A stretch of DNA of 64,000 nt. Source: Chryseobacterium senegalense. GTDB taxonomy: Bacteria > Bacteroidota > Bacteroidia > Flavobacteriales > Weeksellaceae. Of this stretch, positions 59,542 to 64,000 are shown piece by piece. Each line of letters starts with the position of its first letter. The first letter of the stretch is position 1. The position numbers and the translations under genes are program-made. The stretch is from positions 40,403-104,402 of the forward strand of contig CYUH01000011.1 of assembly GCA_001403755.1 (NCBI GenBank), read 5' to 3'. The notes under the pieces are model-generated. The model was not told the DNA's origin and ran no database searches. It saw nothing but the letters and a program-made list of their open reading frames with translations.

Positions 59542-60716
59542 CCAACAAGCCGGCTGAAGAGCAAAAAATCCCAGTACTCTACCAAACCGCTTCCGAGACC
59601 ACTACCATTTTCGATATGGTGATGAAGTATCTTGAAAGCAAGTATGACCTTCGCTTTAACGCCATCGCCCTGGAGATAGAAATATCGCTCAAGGGAAAGG
59701 AGGGCTGGACAGAGCTAAACATCAACTCCCTGCTGATAGAACTCGTACAGGCCGGGATTCAGATTACGATGCAGAAGTTGGAGATCCTCGTACGGAGCCA
59801 CCTGATAAAGAGATACAACCCGTTAGCGGAATACTTTAAAAAACTCACCGGCTGGGACGGCGAAGACCATATCCGGAAGCTGGCGGGATTTGTTCGGACC
59901 AACGACAGCGAAGCGTTCCGCTACCATCTCGAGAAGTGGCTGACCCGCGCCGTGCTTTGCGCATTGAAGAAAGACTATGTCAACAAGCAGTGCCTCGTGC
60001 TGGCAAGCTCCAAACAGAACACGGGCAAAACCACCTTCCTGCGGTTCCTCATCCCGGACGGGCTCAGGGATTATTATTCCGAAAATGTCACAGTGGACAA
60101 GGACGGCATCATTGCCATCTGCAAAAATTTCATCCTCAATGCGGACGAGCTGGCCGTGCTGTCCAAATCGGATGTCAACACCCTGAAATCCTTCATCTCG
60201 ATGGGTGGCGCGAAAGTAAGGGTGCCGTATGGGAGAAAGCCGGAGAACATGGATAGGATATGTTCCTTTGTTGCCTCAACCAACAGAACAGATTTCCTTA
60301 CCGACGAGACAGGAAGCGTAAGATGGCTGGTTTTCGAAGTTTTAAGCATTGACTTCAATTATTCCAAGGAAATAGACATAGACAAGGTATGGGCGCAGGC
60401 GTACCACAATGCTTTTGAAAGAAAAAATTACCAACCGGAAATGACGCTCTCGGACATAGAGGCTAATGAGCTGAGGAACGAACAGTTTTCCCAGCTTTCA
60501 CTTGAGCAGGAAATCGTTTCCGCACACTTCGAGAAATCGAAGGACATCAAGGATTTTCTTACGGCGACGGACATCGTTGTGGCAATGAACAACGCCCTGA
60601 ATTTAAGATTGAACAACATCAAGGTCGGAAAGGCGCTCACCAAGCTCAAGTATGAAAGAATCAAGCATCCGAAACTGCAGGTTTACGGCTACCTGATCCG
60701 AAGAAAGATTGACTGA
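59529..60716 (+). CDS. VapE/VirE-type helicase (virulence-associated E family)
   Basis: 395 residues. Residues 60-130 precede the family core: YFKKLTGWDGEDHIRKLAGFV, then the Walker A SSKQNTGKTTFLRFLIPDG (near residue 160-175), NADELAVLSKSDVNTLKSFISM (Walker B region) and DRICSFVASTNRTDFLTDETGSVRWLVFEV. This matches the VapE superfamily 3-like helicases of mobile elements. It probably supports replication of the element together with the primase that follows. Base composition is high in G+C for this genome. Confidence 0.9.
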   Translation: MEEITNKPAEEQKIPVLYQTASETTTIFDMVMKYLESKYDLRFNAIALEIEISLKGKEGWTELNINSLLIELVQAGIQITMQKLEILVRSHLIKRYNPLAEYFKKLTGWDGEDHIRKLAGFVRTNDSEAFRYHLEKWLTRAVLCALKKDYVNKQCLVLASSKQNTGKTTFLRFLIPDGLRDYYSENVTVDKDGIIAICKNFILNADELAVLSKSDVNTLKSFISMGGAKVRVPYGRKPENMDRICSFVASTNRTDFLTDETGSVRWLVFEVLSIDFNYSKEIDIDKVWAQAYHNAFERKNYQPEMTLSDIEANELRNEQFSQLSLEQEIVSAHFEKSKDIKDFLTATDIVVAMNNALNLRLNNIKVGKALTKLKYERIKHPKLQVYGYLIRRKID

Positions 60717-60987
60717 AAGAAAGTTTAAATCCTTGACATTCAATTTATCCTACCTACTTACCTAAGTGGACTTACAGAACTCATTTACAAATCTTTATCA
60801 AGGTAATAAAATAGATAAGACTTTACCTAAACTACCATAGTTAAAGAAGGGATCCAATTAACAGGTAACAACAAGGTAAGTCATTAATTAATATAACTAA
60901 CTGATATTCAATATTTAGGTAGGCAGGTATGGAAAAACGGTAAAAATATAACTGGATATAAAGAAATAAATTTTAAAAACACAAAAA
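60717..60987. other. AGGTA/TACCT repeat region between helicase and primase (possible origin)
   Basis: Eight copies of AGGTA on either strand in 60751-60929: TACCT at 60751 and 60759, AGGTA at 60801, TACCT at 60824, AGGTA at 60863, 60874, 60917 and 60925. Several are extended to TTACCTAA or AGGTAA, and one (ACTTACCTAAGT, 60756-60767) lies in a near-palindrome. The copies are irregularly spaced with pairs 8-11 bp apart. The gap holds no gene. The layout resembles iterons or initiator boxes. Confidence 0.5.
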
Positions 60988-61911
60988 ATGAATTGCAAAC
61001 AAGCCAACGAAAATATCAGCATCAAAGAAGTAATGGAAAGTTTTTCTCTATTCCCAAGCAAAGAACATCCGAAAACTGCCTATTATTATGCTATCAATCG
61101 ACAAGAACGAACGCCAAGTTTATTAGTGAATTATGTGAAAAATATTGCCTTTGATTTTGGCACTGGAAAACAATACGATGTCGTGTCGATAGTTCAGGAG
61201 CTCAAACAATGCACTGTATCCGATGCTCTTGAATATCTTGAAAAGTTTGATTTTTCTTTTCAAAAGCAAAAGGGAAATTTAAACAATCCAAAAGAAGAAA
61301 CTAAATCTTATCAAATATTAGAAGTAAAAGAAGTGTCGCATCCAGCGTTGATTGAATATTTAAAATATAGAAAACTCGAATCTCAAAAATCTGAACTTAA
61401 GGAAATTCATTACGAAATGAATGGGAAGAACTATTTCAGATTAGGATTCAAAAACGATTCGGGAGGCTACGAAATCCGCAGCAGTTTTTCCAAAATCTGT
61501 CTTGGAAAAAAGGATATCACCACGATAAAAAATAATTCTGACAACCTCAAGGTTTTCGAGGGCTTTACCGACTACCTCTCCCATAAAATTTTAGAACCGG
61601 AAAAGACACCTTCCGACTATCTAATTCTGAACTCTGTCGCCATGGTTCACAAGGCATCAGGGCTTTTTGGAAATTATAAATCTGTCGAAATGTACTTGGA
61701 TAACGACCGCGCCGGCGAACAGTGCAGGGATTCAATTTTGAAAATATTCCCGGAGGCAGATGACCGGTCGAATGAATATTTCCGTCATCAAGATCTGAAT
61801 GATTTCCTGATATCACAGGAAGAAAAGACACTTGAAAATAAGCTTGAAAAAAATCAAACAGCCATACACGAGCCCGAGGAAAACCGGAATATTTACAGGA
61901 GAAAAAGATGA
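60988..61911 (+). CDS. Toprim-domain primase with degenerate zinc finger
   Basis: 307 residues. The N-terminal 100 residues align by eye with the DnaG zinc-binding domain: YAINRQERTPSLLV stands in place of CPFHxEKTPSF and IAFDFGTGKQYDVVSIV in place of HCFGCGxGGDVI, so all zinc ligands are lost while the frame remains. The toprim domain follows (about 195-270): KVFEGFTDYLS has the glutamate and MYLDNDRAG the D-x-D pair. The charged tail (EKTLENKLEKNQ) is non-conserved. It likely primes replication of the element. Confidence 0.85.
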   Translation: MNCKQANENISIKEVMESFSLFPSKEHPKTAYYYAINRQERTPSLLVNYVKNIAFDFGTGKQYDVVSIVQELKQCTVSDALEYLEKFDFSFQKQKGNLNNPKEETKSYQILEVKEVSHPALIEYLKYRKLESQKSELKEIHYEMNGKNYFRLGFKNDSGGYEIRSSFSKICLGKKDITTIKNNSDNLKVFEGFTDYLSHKILEPEKTPSDYLILNSVAMVHKASGLFGNYKSVEMYLDNDRAGEQCRDSILKIFPEADDRSNEYFRHQDLNDFLISQEEKTLENKLEKNQTAIHEPEENRNIYRRKR

Positions 61912-62012
61912 AGATTCAACCAAGCCGACCTGCTTAAAATAAGCACAGGTGGAATACTCTAAAAAAGCTGGGTAAAAACTTGCCATGTATTTAGTGCAAA
62001 AAGTACCCAATG

Positions 62013-62040
62013 TTTACAACAAGCGTATGCTTGTCGTAAA
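62013..62040. other. Hairpin upstream of mobC, candidate oriT
   Basis: Arms TTTACAACAAGC (62013-62024) and GCTTGTCGTAAA (62029-62040) with loop GTAT and one mismatch. A second, shorter inverted repeat (GTTTCC at 62055-62060 and GGAAAC at 62071-62076) lies 15 bp on. Both are in the 236-bp non-coding gap just before mobC and the relaxase, the usual place for an origin of transfer. Confidence 0.5.
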
Positions 62041-62147
62041 AATCGGGCTTTTTGGTTTCCTCCTGTCGTCGGAAACACTTGTTTGGAAATGGAATTCAAG
62101 CCAGTAATTTAAAATCATAAAAAAATTAAACACCACATAAACACAAT

Positions 62148-62624
62148 ATGAAAAATGACTTTTTAAAACAGTTTGTAAGACAGATTTCCGAGCAGCAAAT
62201 TGCAAAGGTTGCAGAAGAAAAAAGAAGGAACCGCTTTCGCGAAATTGGTCGAAAGGGAGGTTTGAAAAAGAAGACGGCGAACCAATTTTCGAAGGTAGTC
62301 TCAGTTCGTTTTACCGAAAAGGAGTTTGAGAAAATTCAAAAGGAGGCTGACTTCTACAAACTCAAAATATCAAAATATTTAAGACTGGTTTCAACCGAAA
62401 AAGAACTCAAAATAAACGAGTTTAAAACCGACGCGGTTCTGTTGAATTACGGCAACAATTTTATAAGGATATCCAATCTGCTCCGGAACAGAGAATGGAA
62501 TGAGTTTGAAAACAAAAAAGAGATCCTTGAGGAAATTCAAACCACAACGAGGTTGATCCGGGAATACCTCTACCAAAAAATCATCGAAAATGAACAATTC
62601 GGCAACGACGAGGAGGATCAGTAA
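62148..62624 (+). CDS. mobC: MobC-like relaxosome accessory protein
   Basis: 158 residues. A basic N-terminus (KVAEEKRRNRFREIGRKGGLKKKTANQFSKVVSVRFTEKEFEKIQKEADF in pattern) leads into a ribbon-helix-helix (VSVRFTEKEFEKIQKEADFYKLKISKYLRL) and then a long helical region (LLNYGNNFIRISNLLRNREWNEFENKKEILEEIQTTTRLIREYL). This is the arrangement of MobC/BmgB proteins that help the relaxase bind oriT. It overlaps the relaxase gene by 35 bp. Confidence 0.88.
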   Translation: MKNDFLKQFVRQISEQQIAKVAEEKRRNRFREIGRKGGLKKKTANQFSKVVSVRFTEKEFEKIQKEADFYKLKISKYLRLVSTEKELKINEFKTDAVLLNYGNNFIRISNLLRNREWNEFENKKEILEEIQTTTRLIREYLYQKIIENEQFGNDEEDQ

Positions 62625-63498
62625 GATCGCGATTGAATACAATGGCAATGACAAAGGCACGGCGGAATGTATTTATTCCAACAACCTGCTTTCAACAATG
62701 CCGGAGGAAAGATTTGAAGAGATGAAGATTGTCGCCGAGAGAAATCCGAATGTAAAGAAATGGGCTCTCACAGGTTACATTTCTCCGGCAAAGGAAATTG
62801 GAGACATACTGACCAACGACGAATTGAAGGAACTGGCTTTAAAATCATTGAAGGATGTGGGACTTACGGAAAATAACCAGGTCGTCCTGGATGTCCACAA
62901 TTCCACGAAGCAGAAACATATCCATTTCATCGTGAACCGCATAGATGTTTTTGGTAAATGCACGGTGAAGTCGGCAAACATAGGTAAACGCTTTGGTGAA
63001 TCGGTTCGAAATGTCTGCAAAGAGATGAATCTCAAAACAGATGTGGAAATCGGAAAGGAGAAAAAGCAACAGATGCTAAAAATCCTGCAAAACTGTATGA
63101 AGGTCTCAAGAAATTTTGATGACTTGGTCGATTATATGCGGAGATGCGGTTACAGAGTGACGCTCTCGCAGAATGTGAAGGAGGGTATGTCGGGGATGCG
63201 GATTGTCCGGCTGAAGGACATCAACGACCATACCCAGAGGCAGTACCATCCCGGTTACAAACTTTCGGAGATCACCAGCAAACTGAAGATTAAGGACATC
63301 AAAGAAATCCTAAACCGGAATGCGGAAAACCATCATTTGGCAATTTTCACTCAGAGTAATCCGCAAACGAACGAAATAAAGCATCCGGAAAAATCAGGGC
63401 TCAAGGAGATTGAGAATGCCGTGAAGGAACTGCTCAAACCGAGCTACGCACAGGCGACAGACGATGAATTGCTGAGGAAGAGAAAAAGAAGGCGATAG
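62590..63498 (+). CDS. mobA: MobA-type relaxase
   Basis: 302 residues. The HUH motif is VLDVHNSTKQKHIHFIVNRID (H-x-H-x3-N, near residue 105). The N-terminal segment has the family's SKIAIEYNGNDKGTAECIYSNN and ALTGYISP. It cuts one strand at oriT and starts transfer. The chain is short for relaxases and ends in a basic tail (RKRKRRR). It belongs to the mobilizable-element type; the transfer apparatus must come from elsewhere. Confidence 0.88.
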   Translation: MNNSATTRRISKIAIEYNGNDKGTAECIYSNNLLSTMPEERFEEMKIVAERNPNVKKWALTGYISPAKEIGDILTNDELKELALKSLKDVGLTENNQVVLDVHNSTKQKHIHFIVNRIDVFGKCTVKSANIGKRFGESVRNVCKEMNLKTDVEIGKEKKQQMLKILQNCMKVSRNFDDLVDYMRRCGYRVTLSQNVKEGMSGMRIVRLKDINDHTQRQYHPGYKLSEITSKLKIKDIKEILNRNAENHHLAIFTQSNPQTNEIKHPEKSGLKEIENAVKELLKPSYAQATDDELLRKRKRRR

Positions 63499-63527
63499 GT
63501 TTAAAAAACATCAATAAAAAAAAGAAA

Positions 63528-64000
63528 ATGAATAACAACGAATTTAACAACCATGACATGAATACAGAAAATTATTCTTCACAAGATGCAGGCATCGAAC
63601 TTTTGCACCGCGTCATAGAAAGCAATAAGGCGGTAGAAATTTCGGGGAAGGCGATTTTCCACATGTACTGCGACATCAAGGAGGATATAAAAAAAATCCA
63701 AGCACTGGCACATGAAGATAATCTAAAACGGCAGGAATTGCTTAAATCCATCCCCAACAATATTATCGCAGAATTATCTCCGGACGTTATAAAGCATCTG
63801 GAAAAATTCCATCAGAAATCAGATACAGTTAAATATTGGTTTTTCGGAATCCTGCCTATATTGCTGGTTGCATTTTTTATTTTATCAGCAACTGTTTATC
63901 TCGGAAAAATCTGGTACAGCGAAAGCATCCGCACCAAGACCGAGGTTCGAGAGGAAATCCTGGAGGAGATCAAGGATGAAAACAAGGCGATTTATGAAAC
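63528..64000 (+). CDS. Membrane protein of the mobilization region (partial, runs off right edge)
   Basis: 157 codons are visible from the ATG at 63528 to the window end with no stop. The first 100 residues are helical and charged (SSQDAGIELLHRVIESNKAVEISGKAIF, then EDIKKIQALAHEDNLKRQELLKSIPN). A transmembrane helix (about 108-128, WFFGILPILLVAFFILSATVY) is followed by a charged helical stretch (ESIRTKTEVREEILEEIKDEN). I do not recognise it by name; similar proteins follow mobA in Bacteroidetes mobilizable elements as I recall. It starts 30 bp after the relaxase stop. Confidence 0.75.
   Translation, partial: MNNNEFNNHDMNTENYSSQDAGIELLHRVIESNKAVEISGKAIFHMYCDIKEDIKKIQALAHEDNLKRQELLKSIPNNIIAELSPDVIKHLEKFHQKSDTVKYWFFGILPILLVAFFILSATVYLGKIWYSESIRTKTEVREEILEEIKDENKAIYE

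Larger units (their letters stand above)
57908..64000 (+). mobile_element. Integrative mobilizable element next to tRNA-Met (partial, continues past right edge)
   Basis: From the tRNA onward the genes change to a mobilization set in one direction: unknown membrane/coiled-coil protein, excisionase-like HTH, VapE/VirE-type helicase, toprim primase, MobC, MobA relaxase, membrane protein. Base composition is uneven (33 of 60 G+C at 59941-60000 against 24 of 60 at 61141-61200). No integrase or type IV secretion genes are seen in the window, so the element either carries its integrase at the far end or relies on others. The left end lies between 57908 and 58030. Confidence 0.75.

Overview
The window looks like a chromosome segment of a flavobacterium in the Weeksellaceae (Chryseobacterium or Kaistella type). 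The evidence is low G+C, type IX secretion (T9SS) C-terminal sorting tails, TAnnTTTG promoter boxes typical of Bacteroidetes, few Shine-Dalgarno sites, and a 14-subunit nuoA-N operon with a short NuoG. This placement is inferred from gene content and was not tested by database search.

Layout: 1-8 kb holds the start of a large outer-membrane protein that runs off the left edge, two small T9SS cargo proteins, an M1-peptidase-like/beta-barrel fusion without its zinc site, a YceI protein and a FrnE-type DsbA protein. 8-21 kb is housekeeping: an AEC transporter downstream of a fused, eukaryote-like pyrE-pyrF gene, a P-type ATPase, a serine hydrolase, SixA, the ruvX-def-DUF5606 cluster, mazG and a FUSC protein. 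20-25 kb carries a TPR histidine kinase with its LuxR-type regulator, then a secreted protein of unknown function behind a palindromic site. 25-31 kb contains lipoproteins, a very AT-rich AIPR-type phage-defence gene with an unknown membrane protein, and an aldehyde dehydrogenase with its DUF779 partner.

31.8-46 kb is the complete complex I operon on the minus strand (nuoA to nuoN). An outer-membrane protein gene is inserted between nuoF and nuoG, and 7-bp-period repeats occur in several gaps. 46-57.8 kb is more core genome: GNAT, zinc peptidase, yigZ, ribD, a DUF349 protein, aroE, a T9SS endonuclease I, a LolC/E-like permease, rbfA and methylmalonyl-CoA epimerase.

A tRNA-Met gene at 57.83 kb appears to be the integration site of a mobile element that fills the rest of the window and continues past the right edge. 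It encodes an unknown membrane/coiled-coil protein, an excisionase-like HTH protein, a VapE/VirE-type helicase, a toprim primase with a degenerate zinc finger, MobC, a MobA relaxase and a membrane protein. Between these genes lie an AGGTA-repeat region (possible replication origin) and a hairpin just upstream of mobC (possible oriT). No integrase lies inside the window, so it would have to be at the far end.
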